A program made the position numbers and the translations under genes. From an uncultured Pseudomonadota bacterium (lineage in GTDB: Bacteria; Pseudomonadota; Gammaproteobacteria; Enterobacterales; Succinivibrionaceae), in NCBI GenBank assembly GCA_900317945.1, contig ONIT01000004.1, positions 1 to 54,891 of the forward strand: a DNA stretch of 54,891 bases, written 5' to 3'. Under the pieces are notes generated by a model that was given only the letters and a program-made list of their open reading frames with translations, searched no databases and was not told the origin of the DNA. Every line of letters begins with the position of its first letter. The stretch's first letter is position 1. Shown in pieces: positions 28,562 through 40,632 of the stretch.

Positions 28562-29149
28562 TCAGATTCTCCTGTCAATCTGCCTTGCCGCAAATCTCGG
28601 CCTCTCGCTCATGATCTGGGCAACATCCTCCTCGCTCATGTGGCTCCTCGAGAGACCCAGGACGCGGTAAGTGATGTAGGGACGGGCCTCGAGGGAGATC
28701 ATCATGCCCTTGATTACCGACTCGTCAGCCTGCGACGGAGTGCCGTACGCATATGTCAGAATTCCGGCGTTCATCAGGTTCCTGACAGACGGTTCTGTAA
28801 CAGGCAGGTTTATAACGCTCCTTCTCTGGATGACAAACTCACGGAGCACAGCCCTCTCGGTGAAGTCGAGGCACTTGATCATGTCGGTCATCTTGACGCT
28901 GCTTACATGCCTTGAGAGGAAATCAACAGCAAGGTTGAAGAGCACGATTACAGCCTGGCTCAGGAAGTAGGATACGGATATGATGAGCCCTGCCCACCAG
29001 TAGACGGAATGGGACGACAGCCAAAGCTCGACTGCCGGGCTGAACTTCTCCGCAGGAAGGAGCAGAATCCCGCCGTTCATCAGGAAAAACCAAAGCATAA
29101 TCCAGTTGAGCACTGTAAACTGACTGAGTTTCTTCAGACACTTTGTCAT
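28562..29149 (-). CDS. SieB-like (superinfection exclusion B family) membrane protein
   Basis: A 195-residue protein with two membrane helices at about 10-31 and 48-72, then a soluble domain. The soluble part (LDFTERAVLREFVIQRRSVI, followed by VRNLMNAGIL) resembles the superinfection exclusion B family, founded by a phage P22 protein that aborts infection by other phages. This is a pattern-level match. Chromosomal members are common and most have no tested function. The gene stands alone between the str operon and divergent glnB, with its own terminator and no other phage genes nearby. Confidence 0.6.
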   Translation of the reverse strand: MTKCLKKLSQFTVLNWIMLWFFLMNGGILLLPAEKFSPAVELWLSSHSVYWWAGLIISVSYFLSQAVIVLFNLAVDFLSRHVSSVKMTDMIKCLDFTERAVLREFVIQRRSVINLPVTEPSVRNLMNAGILTYAYGTPSQADESVIKGMMISLEARPYITYRVLGLSRSHMSEEDVAQIMSERPRFAARQIDRRI

Positions 29150-29151
29150 AG

Positions 29152-29658
<507 letters not shown>

Positions 29659-30036
29659 TCACAGGATTACGGTCCTGACGCCAAGGGAGAGTGACTCTCC
29701 TGGTACGGAGAGGGACGAGAGCTGCCAGCCGTCCTGCAGCCCGTGATCACCGGTTATCCCGTACTGCTCAGCCGCAGTCGGGCAGAGAAGGAGCGGAAAG
29801 CCGGCTTTTCCTGAAAGCTCAGTCCACGCCCTCTGAAGATCAGGCCCGCCTCCCGGAGGCGAGAGGAATGACGCGCCGGTCAGCACGGCGCCTCCAATAA
29901 AAAAAGCCGCGCGGATCCCTGTCCCCGCGGCTGTCATGGCAGCAGCAATATCAAGCGCCTCTCCTGCCCTCTCCGAGAAGGGAGGCGCGTCAACAATCAC
30001 CGTTACCCTGCCCGAAGGATTAACCCTTGTAGGCAA
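29659..30036 (-). CDS. DsrE/TusD-like sulfur-relay protein
   Basis: A 125-residue protein resembling TusD, the sulfur acceptor in tRNA 2-thiouridine synthesis: TVIVDAPPFSERAGEALDIA near the N-terminus, then DLQRAWTELSGKAGFPLLLC, where the Cys corresponds to the active Cys78 of TusD (E. coli RAWQQLNAQHGVALNIC). The probable start is TTG, inside the end of ridA, with a weak GAGGT before it; a GTG 36 bases later is possible but would shorten the first strand. It converges directly with glnB. No TusB, TusC or TusE gene is present, so the pathway assignment is tentative. Confidence 0.65.
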   Translation of the reverse strand: MPTRVNPSGRVTVIVDAPPFSERAGEALDIAAAMTAAGTGIRAAFFIGGAVLTGASFLSPPGGGPDLQRAWTELSGKAGFPLLLCPTAAEQYGITGDHGLQDGWQLSSLSVPGESLSLGVRTVIL

Positions 30037-30400
30037 TGACCTCTACCTCAACCAGCACATCCTTGGGAAGAGATGCGACTGCGACGCAGGAGCGCGCGGG
30101 AGCGTCAGCCTTGAAATACTCGCCGTAGATGCCGTTGAAGGCAGCAAAGTCGGACATGTTCTTCAGGAAGCATACGGTCTTTACCACATCCTTGGTCTCA
30201 TAGCCGGCCTCCTTGAGGATGGCGCAGAGATTCTCCATGACCCTGCGGGCCTGAACCTTGATATCACCCTCGACGACCTTCTGGGTAGCCGGATCAATTG
30301 CGATCTGGCCTGAGGTGTAAAGGAATCCGCCGGCGATTACGCCCTGGCTGTACGGTCCGATTGCTGCGGGAGCCTTGTCTGTCTTGACGATCTTGGTCAT
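30020..30400 (-). CDS. ridA: RidA family 2-iminobutanoate/2-iminopropanoate deaminase
   Basis: RidA hydrolyses reactive enamine/imine products of PLP enzymes. The 126-residue product starts MTKIVKTDKAPAAIGPYSQG and contains the conserved Arg and Glu positions in ARSCVAVASLPKDVLVEVE, with LYTSGQIAIDP. AAGGAAAATCAA precedes the chosen ATG; the frame is open for another 150 bases upstream through the rpoC terminator, which cannot be coding. Its 3' end overlaps the TusD-like gene by 17 bases. Confidence 0.95.
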   Translation of the reverse strand: MTKIVKTDKAPAAIGPYSQGVIAGGFLYTSGQIAIDPATQKVVEGDIKVQARRVMENLCAILKEAGYETKDVVKTVCFLKNMSDFAAFNGIYGEYFKADAPARSCVAVASLPKDVLVEVEVIAYKG

Positions 30401-30500
30401 TTGATTTTCCTTGCTTATGCCGGACCCGGTCCGGCCTGTATCTGCCCGCCGCCCTGAGGCGGCTTTCCCTTTTTTCCTGATTCTGCCTGACAGGCACATG

Positions 30501-30534
30501 AAAAAAGGCCTTCTCCCGAAACGGGGGAAGGCCT
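30501..30534 (-). terminator. Terminator after rpoC
   Basis: On the minus strand AGGCCTTCCCCCG and CGGGAGAAGGCCT form a 13-base stem with one mismatch, a three-base loop and six T residues. Confidence 0.92.
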
Positions 30535-30569
30535 CTATATCATACGCCAAAAACGGCTTTCAGTCAGAC

Positions 30570-33500
30570 TCAGATTTCAGGCGTGTCAACACCTGCCGCA
30601 GCATCCTGCTCATCGACGTTCTTGAGCTCGGCTGCCAGCGCGCTGGTGCGCTCGTCCTGCTTCTTGCGCTCATCCTCCATCTGGCGGACTGCGGCCTCAC
30701 GGGCAAGCCTGCGCTCCTCACGGCGCTTCTCGTGATAGGCGAAGCCGGTTCCTGCAGGGATCAGGCGTCCGACAATTACGTTCTCCTTGAGTCCGCGGAG
30801 CTCGTCAACCTTGCCTGCGACCGCAGCCTCGGTGAGAACTCTGGTGGTCTCCTGGAAGGAGGCAGCGGAGATGAAGGACTCGGTGTTGAGCGATGCCTTG
30901 GTGATGCCCATCAGCAGGCGCTGGTAGCTGGCAGGAGTCTTGCCCTCTGCCTCGAGCTCACGGTTCTTGACCTTGACTCTCGCTACGTCAACCTGCTCGT
31001 TCGGCATGAAGCCCGAGTCACCCGGATCGGTGATCTCGCACTTCCTCAGCATCTGGCGGACGATGACCTCGATATGCTTGTCGTTGATCTTTACGCCCTG
31101 CAGACGGTAGACGCTCTGGACCTCATTGACGATGTAGTCAGCGACGTCGCCGATTCCGCGGAGGCGGAGGATGTCCTGGGATGACTCAGGACCGTCAACG
31201 AGGACAGTGCCCTTGGTTACAGTCTCGCCGTCGAACACGTTGATGTTGCGCTGGTTGGAGATCATGAACTCATGCTTGCCGCTGCTCTCGCTCTTGTCGG
31301 GGATCGGGCGGCCGGCCTCATCCCTCTCGATCTCTCCGTCCTCATTGCGGAGGAACGGATAGATGACCAGGCGGCGCTTGCTCTTGGTGTCCTTGCCGAA
31401 GGAGACGATACCGTCAATGTCTGCCATGATGCAGGGATCCTTGGGCTGCTTGGCCTCAAAGAGCTCGGCAACGCGCGGCAGACCTCCGGTAATATCCTTG
31501 TTTCCGGCAACCTTCTTAGGAACACGGTAGACGATGTCGCCCGGGTGGATCTCCTGGTGCTCCTGCAGCTCGATTACGGAGTTGTCGCTCAGCGAGTAGC
31601 TCTGGACGATGCCGCCGTCAGCATTGCGGATGATGACAACAGGATGCTTCGCGTCCTTGCCCTGCTGGCTGATCTCACGGACCTGAATGGTCTGGACGCC
31701 GGTTGCGGCATCTTTCTTGAAGTCAACGTTGACTCCGTCGTTCATGTCCTGGAACTCAACGGTGCCGGAGAACTCGGAGATGACCGGGTTGTTGTGCGGA
31801 TCCCACTCGGCGATGGTGTCGCCGATCTTGATCTGCTGGTCCTTCTCTACCTGGAGCACGGAGCCGTAAGGAAGCTTGTGGGTCTCCTTGACGTGCCCTA
31901 CCTCATCGGTAACGGTTACCTCGGAGGCACGGCTGGTGATGACCTGCTTGCCCTCGGTGTTGGTAACGGTCTTGATGGTGTCGCTGAACCTGATGAAGCC
32001 GTTGTTCTTGCTCTTTGCGGAGGACTCTGCGACCTGACGGTCTGCGGCGCCGCCCACGTGGAACGTTCTGAGGGTAAGCTGCGTGCCAGGCTCACCGATT
32101 GACTGCGCTGCCATTACGCCGACAGCCTCGCCGCGGCTTACCATGGTGCCTCTTGCGAGGTCCTTGCCGTAGCAGTGCGCGCAGACGCCGTAGCGCGCGT
32201 TGCAGGTGATGGTCGAGCGGACCTTGATGCGGTCGATCTGGTTCTGCTCGAGGATGTCGCACTCTGCATCAGTGATAAGGGTGTTGGCCGGGATCAGGAC
32301 CTCATTGGTCTTGGAGACCGGATCAGTTACATCCTCTGCGGTTACGCGGCCGAGCACCCTGTCGCGGAGAGACTCGACGACATCGCCTCCGGAGACCAGG
32401 GGTGATACCCAGATTCCGTCAGTGGTGCCGCAGTCGTCCTCAGTAATGACGACATCCTGCGCAACATCGACGAGACGGCGGGTAAGGTAGCCGGCGTTCG
32501 CGGTCTTGAGCGCGGTATCGGCAAGTCCCTTTCTCGCGCCGTGGGTGGAGATGAAGTACTGCAGAACGTTCAGTCCCTCACGGAAGTTCGCCTTGATCGG
32601 GGTCTCGATGATGGAGCCGTCCGGCTTGGCCATAAGTCCGCGCATTCCGGCGAGCTGTCTGATCTGTGCCTGAGATCCGCGGGCGCCGGAGTCAGCCATC
32701 ATGAAGATGGAGTTGAACGATGCCATCTTCTCCTTCTCGCCGAGGATATTGGTGCCCTCCTCGACGGAAAGGTTCTTCATCATGGCCTTTCCGACCTCTT
32801 CAGCAGCTCCCTGCCAGATATCGACCACCTTGTTGTACTTCTCGCCGTTGGTAACGAGACCGTTCGCGAACTGGCTCTGAATCTCGTCGATTTCCTTCTC
32901 GGCGTTGGCAATGATGGTCTTCTTCTCCTCAGGGATGAGCATGTCGTCAACGCAGACCGACGAGCCGGAGAGCGCTGCGAAATGGAAGCCGGTGTACATG
33001 ATCTGATCGGCGAAGATGACGGTGTCCTTTACTCCGAGAGTCTTGTAGCAGACATTGATGAGCTTGGATACAGCCTTCTTTCCGAGCGCCTTGTTCGAGC
33101 AGAACTTAAACCAGCTCTTCGGATTCTCGGCAAGCTCCTTGCGGTCAGCGTCGGTCATCTCATACGGAGGATCGATGAGATCATAGGAAAGTCCCTTCGG
33201 CAGGATGAGCGAAAGCACTGCGCGGCCGATGGTGGTTACGCGGAAGCGGGTGTTCTCCTCAAATGTCCCGTCAGGCAGCTTCTTGTAGTCGGTAACGCGG
33301 CACTTGATGCGTGCATTGAGTGACGCAAGTCCTGCGTAGTAAAGTCCCTCTGCCTCCTTGGGGCTCGTGACGATCATTCCCTCGCCCTTGGCGCCGACAC
33401 GGTAGCGGGTCATATAGTAAAGACCGAGCACCACGTCCTGCGAAGGAAGGATGATAGGGTCTCCTGATGCAGGCGACAGAATGTTGTTCGTCGACATCAT

Positions 33501-35003
33501 GAGACACCTTGCCTCGAGCTGTGCCTCATAGGTCAGCGGGAGGTGTACTGCCATCTGGTCTCCGTCGAAGTCGGCGTTGAATCCGGGGCAGACCAGCGGG
33601 TGAAGCCTCATGGCCTTTCCTTCAATGAGGATAGGCTCGAATGCCTGGATGCCGAGACGGTGAAGCGTAGGAGCGCGGTTCAGGAGGACCGGGTGCTCAC
33701 GAATTACGCTGTCGAGGATATCCCATACTGCAGACTCCTCGCGCTCGACCATCTTCTTTGCAGCCTTGATGGTGGTTGCGTAGCCCATGGACTCCAGCTT
33801 GCCGTAGATAAAAGGCTTGAAGAGCTCAAGGGCCATCTTCTTCGGCAGGCCGCACTGGTAGAGCCTGAGGTTAGGTCCGCAGGTGATTACCGAGCGTCCT
33901 GAGTAGTCAACTCGCTTTCCGAGAAGGTTCTGACGGAAGCGTCCCTGCTTGCCCTTGATCATGTCGGCAAGGGACTTCAGGGGCCTCTTGTTGGCACCGG
34001 TGATGGCGCGGCCGCGGCGGCCGTTGTCCAGGAGCGCGTCCACAGCCTCCTGCAGCATGCGCTTCTCGTTGCGGACAATGATGTCCGGAGCAGCGAGCTC
34101 ATTGAGCCTGCGCAGGCGGTTGTTTCTGTTGATGACGCGGCGGTACAGATCATTGAGATCCGAGGTCGCGAAGCGTCCTCCGTCAAGGGGAACCAGAGGA
34201 CGGAGATCAGGCGGCAGAACCGGGAGGACGGTAAGAATCATCCACTCCGGCTTGTTGCCTGAATGATAGAAGTCCTCAAGGAGGGCAAGGCGCTTCTGCA
34301 GCTTCTCCTTCTTGCTCTCTGAGGTGGTGCTGTCCATCTCCTCGGTAACGGCGGCAATCTCGTGCTCGAGATCAATCTGCTGCAGGAGGTCAAGGATGCC
34401 CTCGGCGCCCATCTTGGCGGTGAAGTCATCCCCCCACTTCTCCTGGGCCCAGCGGTAGGTTCCTTCCTTGCACTGGCCGTCTGCTCCCTGCTCGTCATCA
34501 TCCTCGAGGATCTGGCGGACGTGGAGCGGCTTGTCGTCAAGGCCGGTGTCGGTAACGACATATGCCTCGAAATAGAGGATGCGCTCAATATCGGCAAGCT
34601 TCATGTCAAGCATGAGGCCGATTCTTCCCGGAAGGGACTTGAGGAACCAGATATGCGCAACCGGTGCGGCGAGCTCGATGTGGCCCATGCGCTCACGGCG
34701 CACCTTGGAGGTGGTGACCTCCACTCCACACTTCTCGCAGATGGTGCCCTTGAACTTCATGCGCTTGTACTTACCGCAGAGGCACTCATAGTCCTTTACC
34801 GGTCCGAAAATCTTCGCGCAGAAAAGTCCGTCGCGCTCGGGCTTGTAAGTACGGTAGTTGATGGTCTCGGGCTTCTTTACCTCGCCATGAGACCATGAAC
34901 GGATAAGATCCGGTGAAGCCAGACTGATCTTGATGATGTCAAAATCGTCAACTTTGCTCTTCTGAAGAGGAGCAGCCTGAGAAACAATGCTGTTGTTATC
35001 CAC
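30570..35003 (-). CDS. rpoC: DNA-directed RNA polymerase subunit beta'
   Basis: Largest catalytic subunit of RNA polymerase. The first zinc site ([20 protein letters not shown]), the catalytic NADFDGDQM, the second zinc region ([13 protein letters not shown]) and [20 protein letters not shown] are intact. At 1477 residues it is about 70 longer than E. coli. The visible extra segments are an acidic stretch after [10 protein letters not shown] near residue 170, about 30 residues between [14 protein letters not shown] and [13 protein letters not shown], and a longer charged C-terminus. It follows rpoB after a 54-base gap. Confidence 0.98.
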   Translation of the reverse strand: MDNNSIVSQAAPLQKSKVDDFDIIKISLASPDLIRSWSHGEVKKPETINYRTYKPERDGLFCAKIFGPVKDYECLCGKYKRMKFKGTICEKCGVEVTTSKVRRERMGHIELAAPVAHIWFLKSLPGRIGLMLDMKLADIERILYFEAYVVTDTGLDDKPLHVRQILEDDDEQGADGQCKEGTYRWAQEKWGDDFTAKMGAEGILDLLQQIDLEHEIAAVTEEMDSTTSESKKEKLQKRLALLEDFYHSGNKPEWMILTVLPVLPPDLRPLVPLDGGRFATSDLNDLYRRVINRNNRLRRLNELAAPDIIVRNEKRMLQEAVDALLDNGRRGRAITGANKRPLKSLADMIKGKQGRFRQNLLGKRVDYSGRSVITCGPNLRLYQCGLPKKMALELFKPFIYGKLESMGYATTIKAAKKMVEREESAVWDILDSVIREHPVLLNRAPTLHRLGIQAFEPILIEGKAMRLHPLVCPGFNADFDGDQMAVHLPLTYEAQLEARCLMMSTNNILSPASGDPIILPSQDVVLGLYYMTRYRVGAKGEGMIVTSPKEAEGLYYAGLASLNARIKCRVTDYKKLPDGTFEENTRFRVTTIGRAVLSLILPKGLSYDLIDPPYEMTDADRKELAENPKSWFKFCSNKALGKKAVSKLINVCYKTLGVKDTVIFADQIMYTGFHFAALSGSSVCVDDMLIPEEKKTIIANAEKEIDEIQSQFANGLVTNGEKYNKVVDIWQGAAEEVGKAMMKNLSVEEGTNILGEKEKMASFNSIFMMADSGARGSQAQIRQLAGMRGLMAKPDGSIIETPIKANFREGLNVLQYFISTHGARKGLADTALKTANAGYLTRRLVDVAQDVVITEDDCGTTDGIWVSPLVSGGDVVESLRDRVLGRVTAEDVTDPVSKTNEVLIPANTLITDAECDILEQNQIDRIKVRSTITCNARYGVCAHCYGKDLARGTMVSRGEAVGVMAAQSIGEPGTQLTLRTFHVGGAADRQVAESSAKSKNNGFIRFSDTIKTVTNTEGKQVITSRASEVTVTDEVGHVKETHKLPYGSVLQVEKDQQIKIGDTIAEWDPHNNPVISEFSGTVEFQDMNDGVNVDFKKDAATGVQTIQVREISQQGKDAKHPVVIIRNADGGIVQSYSLSDNSVIELQEHQEIHPGDIVYRVPKKVAGNKDITGGLPRVAELFEAKQPKDPCIMADIDGIVSFGKDTKSKRRLVIYPFLRNEDGEIERDEAGRPIPDKSESSGKHEFMISNQRNINVFDGETVTKGTVLVDGPESSQDILRLRGIGDVADYIVNEVQSVYRLQGVKINDKHIEVIVRQMLRKCEITDPGDSGFMPNEQVDVARVKVKNRELEAEGKTPASYQRLLMGITKASLNTESFISAASFQETTRVLTEAAVAGKVDELRGLKENVIVGRLIPAGTGFAYHEKRREERRLAREAAVRQMEDERKKQDERTSALAAELKNVDEQDAAAGVDTPEI

Positions 35004-35057
35004 TATTTTCTCCCTTGGGAGCTAATGGGCCCGCCGGGAAGCAGGCCCGCGCCAAAA

Positions 35058-38000
35058 TCAGTTGAGTTCTTCGAGTTCAATGTTGATGCCGAGGGACCTA
35101 ATTTCCTTCAGGAGCACGTTGAACGATTCAGGTATGCCGGCCTTCATCCAGTAGCAGTTCTCAGGCCTGCGGTCATCGCCGAACGGATGGTCGCCGCCTA
35201 CCAGGTTGCGGTAGATCTTGGTGCGTCCTTCCGTATCATCGGACTTGACAGTAAGCATCTCCTGAAGTGTGTATGCCGCGCCGTAAGCCTCGAGCGCCCA
35301 GACTTCCATCTCTCCGAAGCGCTGTCCGCCCATCTGGGCCTTTCCGCCGAGAGGCTGCTGGGTAACCAGACTGTAGGAGCCGGTGGAACGCGCATGCATC
35401 TTGTCGTCAACCAGGTGGTTGAGCTTCATCATGTACTTGGTTCCGACCGTTACCTTGTGCTCAAACGCAACGCCGGTCCTTCCGTCGTAGAGGGTGGTCT
35501 GACCGGACTCAGGCTCGCCTGCAAGACGGAGCATCTCCTTGATGGCAGACTCCTCGGCGCCGTCAAATACCGGAGTGGCAACCGGAAGGCCGTCGCGGAG
35601 GTTGTTCATCAGGGTCTTCACCTCATCATCCGACAGCTCGGAGATGTCGACCTTCTGACGGGTGTTGCCGAGATCGTAAACCTTCTGCAGGAACTCACGG
35701 TCCTCGGCAATGGAGCGCTGCTCCTCAATCATTTTGTTGATGCAGTTGCCGATGCCCTTGGCGGCCAGTCCGAGATGAATCTCGAGGATCTGGCCGATGT
35801 TCATACGCGAAGGAACGCCGAGGGGGTTAAGAACCATGTCGACCGGACGTCCGTCCTTGTCGTAAGGCATGTCCTCGATCGGGCAGATCTTGGAGATAAC
35901 ACCCTTGTTTCCGTGGCGTCCTGCGAGCTTGTCGCCCGGCTGGATGCGGCGCTTGACTGCAAGGTAGACCTTGACGATCTTGAGGCATGCAGGAGGCATG
36001 TCATTGCCCTCCTGGATCTTCTTCTTCTCAAGCTCGAACTGGGCGTCATACTCCTTGCGGGTCTTCTTGTACTGCTCGGCAATCCTCTCGAGCTCAACCT
36101 GCTTCTTCTCGTCCTTGAGGCTCTGCTTCAGCCAGTCGCCGCGGTCCATGTCGGCAAGCTTGTTCTCAGGATAGCCTGCGGAGAGGAGGACTTCCTTGGC
36201 GCGCTCGAAGAACACCTCCTGAAGGATGGAGAACTTCTCCTCGAGATCCTTCTTGACTGCGGCAAGCTCCTCCTCCTCAATCTCGCGGGCTCTCTTGTCC
36301 TTCTCGAGGCCCTCGCGGGTGAACACCTGGACGTCAACGACAGTTCCGTTGGTGCCGTTGGGGACGCGGTAGGAGGTGTCCTTCACGTCTGAGACCTTCT
36401 CGCCGAAGATGGCGCGGAGGAGCTTCTCCTCAGGGGAGAGCATTGACTCATTCTTCGGTGAGACCTTGCCCACCAGGATGTCGCCGCCCCTGACCTCGGC
36501 TCCGATATAGACGATGCCGGACTTGTCGAGCTTGGAGAGAGCTGACTCGCTGACATTCGGGATATCCGCGGTAATCTCCTCGTGGCCCAGCTTGGTCTCA
36601 CGGGCAATGCAGGTATGCTCCTGAATGTGGATGGTGGTCAGGCGGTCATCGCGCACAACCTGCTCTGATACCAGGATGGAGTCCTCGTAGTTGTAGCCGT
36701 TCCACGGCATGAACGCGACTCTGAGGTTCTGTCCGAGGGCAAGCTCGCCCATATCGGTTGCGGAGCCGTCTGCAAGCACGTCGCCGGCGCGGACCTTCTC
36801 GTTGAGATCAACGCAGGGGCGCTGGTTGATGCAGGTGTTCTGGTTGGAGCGGGCATACTTGCGGAGGTTGTAGATGTCGATGCCGGGCTCGTTCTCGTCA
36901 GCAAGCTCTTCCTTGTTGACCTTGATGACGATTCTGGAGGCGTCAACGTAGTAGACGTATCCGCCCCTTCTTGCGAGCACGCAGACGCCTGAGTCAACGG
37001 CAACGGCACGCTCCATTCCGGTTCCGACCAGCGGCTTGTCAGCCCTGACGGTAGGAACGGCCTGCCTCTGCATGTTTGCGCCCATCAGCGCACGGTGTCC
37101 GTCGTCGTGCTCAAGGAACGGAATAAGCGCAGCAGCGACTGACACGGTCTGCTGAGCGCTGACATCCATGAAGTTGATCTTCTCGGCAGGAGCGTAGATC
37201 GCCTCGCCTACGTTGCGGCAGGCTATGTTGTTGCCGACGATGTGGCCGTCCGCGTCAATCTCAGTGGTTGCCTGGGCAATGTAGTTATCCGGGTTGCTCT
37301 CGTCAATCGCGGAAAGGTACTTGATGCTGTCAGTTACAACGCCGTCCTTGACAACGCGGTACGGGGTCTCGAGGAAGCCGTAGTCGTTGCAGCGGGCATA
37401 GGTTGCGAGCGAGTTAATAAGGCCGATGTTCGGTCCTTCAGGGGTCTCAATCGGGCAGAGCCTGCCGTAGTGGGTCGGATGAACGTCTCGAACCTCGAAG
37501 CCTGCGCGCTCACGGGTAAGTCCGCCTGGTCCGAGAGCCGAGATGCGGCGCTTGTGGGTAACCTCGGAGAGCGGGTTGTTCTGATCCATGAACTGGGAGA
37601 GCTGGCTGGAGCCGAAGAACTCCTTGACAGCTGCCGAAATGGGCTTGGGGTTGACCAGGTCCTTGGGCTGAAGCTGCTCGTAGTCACCGAGCGCAAGGCG
37701 GTCGCGGACTGCCTTGACCACGCGGGAAAGGCCGGTCCTGAAGCAGTTCTCAGCCATCTCGCCTACAGAGCGGATGCGCCTGTTGCCGAGGTGATCGATA
37801 TCATCGGTGGTGTCGCGGCCGTTTCTGATCTTGATAAACTGGCGGAGAACGCCGACAAGATCCTCGCGGGTAAGCACGCCAGCGGTGCCGAGGTTCTGGC
37901 CCGGATCAAGGCGGCTGTTGAACTTCATGCGGCCGACAGCGGAGAGGTCGTAGCGGTCCGGATCCATGAACAGGGACTCGAAGAACTTCTGATAGTACTG

Positions 38001-39215
38001 GATATCATCGTTGGTTCTCTCGCCCGGGCGCATCATGGTGTAGATTTCCTGAAGTGCGCTCTGCCTGTCGAGGGCCTTGTCCTCCTCGAGAGTGTCGGCA
38101 AGGTACGCGCCGCAGTCGATGCTGTTGGTGAAGAGGATGTCGACCTCTTTGATGTCATGCTCACGCAGCTTGTTGATGATATCCCTGGTGAGCTTGGTGT
38201 TGGCGGTGCAGCCCTCAATCAGCTCGCCGGTCTTGGGATCATGGACATCGGCATAGAGGCGCTTGTTCTGCAGGCGGTTGCCGGCATCATCGTTCTTGAC
38301 ATCCTTCTCGCCCTCTGCGTCACCTGCAGTCAGGGGGATGTCAATGAAGCTGCCCTTTCCTGCCTTGTCGAGGGCCTTCATGATCTTCTTCGCGTAGCGA
38401 GGAGTCAGAGGGTGGTTCTTCTCGACAATGGTCTCGCCGTCGACTGTTACATCGAAGTCGAGCTTAAGGTTGCGGAGGTGATCAACGCTGACCTCGAGCT
38501 GCGCGACATCCGGATCATCAGTGAACCTGACCTTCTGAGGCTCGAAGAACAGCTTGAGGATCTCCTCGTTGCTGTAGCCGAGGGCATGGAGAAGGACAGT
38601 AGCGAAGAGCTTGCGGCGCCTGTCGATGCGCACGTAGAGGAGGTCCTTTACGTCAAACTCGAAGTCGAGCCATGAGCCGCGGTAGGGGATGATGCGCGCG
38701 GTATAGAGCTTCTTTCCGGTGGAGTGGGTCTTGGCCTTGTCCTGGTCAAAGAACACGCCGGGGCTTCTGTGAAGCTGTGAGACGATTACACGCTCGGTTC
38801 CGTTGAATATGAACGTGCCGTTTTCAGACATCAGGGGAATATCGCCGAGATAGACGTCCTCTTCCTTGATTTCCTTGGGCTTGGAGGAGTCATCCTTGTC
38901 ATAGATGGCAAGGCGCATCTTGGCATGAAGGGATGCCGCATAGGTCTTCTCGCGGATCTGGCACTCGCGGACGGTGAACTTCGGCTCATCCATCTTGTAG
39001 CTTACGTACTGAAGCTGAGCGCTGCCCTTCTCTGACTTTACCGGGAACAGGCTTCTGAAGGCTGCCTCCAGACCGTATTCACCATTGGGATCTGACTCCA
39101 GGAACTGTTTGTATGAGTCAACCTGGATGGAAAGCAGGTAGGGGATTTCCATAACCTGGGCATGCTTTCCGAAGTCCTTACGAATTCGTTTTTTTTCAGT
39201 AAAAGAGTAAACCAT
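35058..39215 (-). CDS. rpoB: DNA-directed RNA polymerase subunit beta
   Basis: Second catalytic subunit of RNA polymerase. It follows the E. coli protein through [20 protein letters not shown] and [20 protein letters not shown], so the rifampicin-binding residues Asp516, His526 and Ser531 (E. coli numbering) are wild type. The C-terminus [18 protein letters not shown] and [15 protein letters not shown] is standard. At 1385 residues it is about 43 longer, with the excess spread over lineage-variable regions such as the acidic stretch near [17 protein letters not shown]. It follows rplL after an attenuator. Confidence 0.98.
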   Translation of the reverse strand: MVYSFTEKKRIRKDFGKHAQVMEIPYLLSIQVDSYKQFLESDPNGEYGLEAAFRSLFPVKSEKGSAQLQYVSYKMDEPKFTVRECQIREKTYAASLHAKMRLAIYDKDDSSKPKEIKEEDVYLGDIPLMSENGTFIFNGTERVIVSQLHRSPGVFFDQDKAKTHSTGKKLYTARIIPYRGSWLDFEFDVKDLLYVRIDRRRKLFATVLLHALGYSNEEILKLFFEPQKVRFTDDPDVAQLEVSVDHLRNLKLDFDVTVDGETIVEKNHPLTPRYAKKIMKALDKAGKGSFIDIPLTAGDAEGEKDVKNDDAGNRLQNKRLYADVHDPKTGELIEGCTANTKLTRDIINKLREHDIKEVDILFTNSIDCGAYLADTLEEDKALDRQSALQEIYTMMRPGERTNDDIQYYQKFFESLFMDPDRYDLSAVGRMKFNSRLDPGQNLGTAGVLTREDLVGVLRQFIKIRNGRDTTDDIDHLGNRRIRSVGEMAENCFRTGLSRVVKAVRDRLALGDYEQLQPKDLVNPKPISAAVKEFFGSSQLSQFMDQNNPLSEVTHKRRISALGPGGLTRERAGFEVRDVHPTHYGRLCPIETPEGPNIGLINSLATYARCNDYGFLETPYRVVKDGVVTDSIKYLSAIDESNPDNYIAQATTEIDADGHIVGNNIACRNVGEAIYAPAEKINFMDVSAQQTVSVAAALIPFLEHDDGHRALMGANMQRQAVPTVRADKPLVGTGMERAVAVDSGVCVLARRGGYVYYVDASRIVIKVNKEELADENEPGIDIYNLRKYARSNQNTCINQRPCVDLNEKVRAGDVLADGSATDMGELALGQNLRVAFMPWNGYNYEDSILVSEQVVRDDRLTTIHIQEHTCIARETKLGHEEITADIPNVSESALSKLDKSGIVYIGAEVRGGDILVGKVSPKNESMLSPEEKLLRAIFGEKVSDVKDTSYRVPNGTNGTVVDVQVFTREGLEKDKRAREIEEEELAAVKKDLEEKFSILQEVFFERAKEVLLSAGYPENKLADMDRGDWLKQSLKDEKKQVELERIAEQYKKTRKEYDAQFELEKKKIQEGNDMPPACLKIVKVYLAVKRRIQPGDKLAGRHGNKGVISKICPIEDMPYDKDGRPVDMVLNPLGVPSRMNIGQILEIHLGLAAKGIGNCINKMIEEQRSIAEDREFLQKVYDLGNTRQKVDISELSDDEVKTLMNNLRDGLPVATPVFDGAEESAIKEMLRLAGEPESGQTTLYDGRTGVAFEHKVTVGTKYMMKLNHLVDDKMHARSTGSYSLVTQQPLGGKAQMGGQRFGEMEVWALEAYGAAYTLQEMLTVKSDDTEGRTKIYRNLVGGDHPFGDDRRPENCYWMKAGIPESFNVLLKEIRSLGINIELEELN

Positions 39216-39380
39216 GGTCCCTCGGGTAACAGATTATCGAACTGATGTCTCACAGGCCGCAGACAGAGGCGGATCCGCACGGTGCTGAAAACTGCCTGCG
39301 TGCTGTCCGGCAGAAACATCACCGGGACAGCCTCGAAACACACTGGAATGACTGTCCTGTCATTCCGCTGCATTTAACAC

Positions 39381-39419
39381 AAAAAGGCCAGCAGCCGCCA
39401 AGGGCCGCCAGCCTGCTGG
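39381..39419 (-). terminator. Attenuator between rplL and rpoB
   Basis: On the minus strand CCAGCAG and CTGCTGG pair around an inner GC-rich arm, followed by CC and five T residues. Its place between rplL and rpoB matches the partial terminator known in E. coli that keeps ribosomal stalk synthesis above polymerase synthesis. Confidence 0.8.
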
Positions 39420-39448
39420 ATACAGGCGGTTAAAAACCGCCGATGAAA

Positions 39449-39817
39449 TTACTTGAGCTCAACTTCTGCGCCGGCGTCAACGAGTGCCTTCTGGAGAGCC
39501 TCAGCATCAGCCTTGGCGATGTTCTCCTTGACGTTGCAGGGAGCAGACTCAACGAGGGTCTTGGCTTCCTTGAGGCCGAGGCCGGTAGCAGCACGAACAG
39601 CCTTGATGACGTCGATCTTCTTGGCACCGAAGCTCTTGAGTACAACGGTGAACTCGGTCTTCTCCTCTGCGGGGCCGGCAGCGGCTGCAGGAGCAGCAGC
39701 GGCAGCAGCAGCGGAAACACCAAACTTCTCCTCCATTGCCTTAACGAGCTCTACGATGTCCTTAACAGACATGTTGGCAATAGCGTCAATAATTTCTTCT
39801 TTAGTCATAACAGTCAA
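39449..39817 (-). CDS. rplL: 50S ribosomal protein L7/L12
   Basis: Stalk protein that recruits translation factors. The 122-residue product has the N-terminal dimerisation helix ([20 protein letters not shown]), an Ala-rich hinge at about 34-50, and the C-terminal factor-binding domain [20 protein letters not shown] and [12 protein letters not shown]. It sits between rplJ and rpoB. Confidence 0.98.
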   Translation of the reverse strand: MTVMTKEEIIDAIANMSVKDIVELVKAMEEKFGVSAAAAAAAPAAAAGPAEEKTEFTVVLKSFGAKKIDVIKAVRAATGLGLKEAKTLVESAPCNVKENIAKADAEALQKALVDAGAEVELK

Positions 39818-39874
39818 ATCCTGTCGAAATAAAATTGTCAGTTGAAAACAAAAAACTCGGGTGAAAGAAAGCGG

Positions 39875-40420
39875 TTAAACAGCCGGAGCTGCCTCTGCGG
39901 CGGGAGCAGCTGCTTCTGCCGGAGCCTCGGTCTCTTTCTTCTCTGCAACTGCAGCGATGGTACGTACCAGCCTGCCTGCTGCTGCTTCCTTGAGAACGGC
40001 CATGATCTGGGCAACGCCTTCCTCGAAAGTAGGAAGCGATGCGAGAACATCAAGCTGATCTGCGGGAATAAACTCACCCTCATAGGCGCAGCCCTTAACC
40101 TTAAACTTATCTTCCTTCTTAGCGAATTCCTTGAAGATTCTGGCTGCGGCGCCAGGATGCTTCATAGAGAAGGCAATAAGGGTAGGACCTGCAAATACGT
40201 CGTCCATGCACGCAAATTCAGTACCTTCAACGGCTCTCTTGAGGAGAGTGTTGCGTACAATGCGCACATAGACACCAGCCTCACGGCTGGCCTTACGCAG
40301 TGCATCCATCTTGGTTGCTGTGATTCCGCAGGAATCTGCAACAACTGCCGACAGAGCGCCTTTGGCCTGTTCACTGACTTCCGCAACGATCTTCTGTTTG
40401 TCAGTTAAATTTAATGCCAT
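39875..40420 (-). CDS. rplJ: 50S ribosomal protein L10
   Basis: Base of the L7/L12 stalk and autogenous repressor of its operon in E. coli. The 181-residue product starts [19 protein letters not shown] and includes [19 protein letters not shown] and [13 protein letters not shown]. The C-terminal Ala/Glu-rich tail is longer than in E. coli (165 residues). AGGAG lies upstream of the chosen ATG; an in-frame start 42 bases earlier is not conserved. Confidence 0.97.
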   Translation of the reverse strand: MALNLTDKQKIVAEVSEQAKGALSAVVADSCGITATKMDALRKASREAGVYVRIVRNTLLKRAVEGTEFACMDDVFAGPTLIAFSMKHPGAAARIFKEFAKKEDKFKVKGCAYEGEFIPADQLDVLASLPTFEEGVAQIMAVLKEAAAGRLVRTIAAVAEKKETEAPAEAAAPAAEAAPAV

Positions 40421-40632
40421 TGGCTTAAACTCCTGGAAAATCCGGCTTGCGCCGGCTAACAATCCTCCCCCGGAGGGAAGGAAATTCCGGTATCCATCAT
40501 CCAGAAGAAGAAAAACTTCCTGCTGAAGTTCGGAACCGTCTACGCAGGTAACATTAAGGTTTCCCGCCTGCGGTCTTTGACTAGGGCCGAAACCCCAACC
40601 AAACGGGACGGCAAGCCGCCCCGCATAATCAA
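40421..40632 (-). promoter_or_regulatory. rplA-rplJ intergenic leader, probable L10-binding leader
   Basis: A 212-base gap in an otherwise tight operon. The minus strand has CCTGCGTAGACGG at 40548-40536, which I recall from L10 leader RNAs, and nearby complementary GC-rich arms. In relatives the L10-L12 complex binds this leader to repress rplJL translation. I could not fold it. Confidence 0.5.

Noticed and set aside
35025..36392. Long plus-strand reading frame of 455 codons
   Set aside because: Antisense to the 3' part of rpoB. Composition is shadow-like.
37242..38675. Long plus-strand reading frame of 477 codons
   Set aside because: Antisense shadow of rpoB, with no recognisable motif or ribosome binding site.
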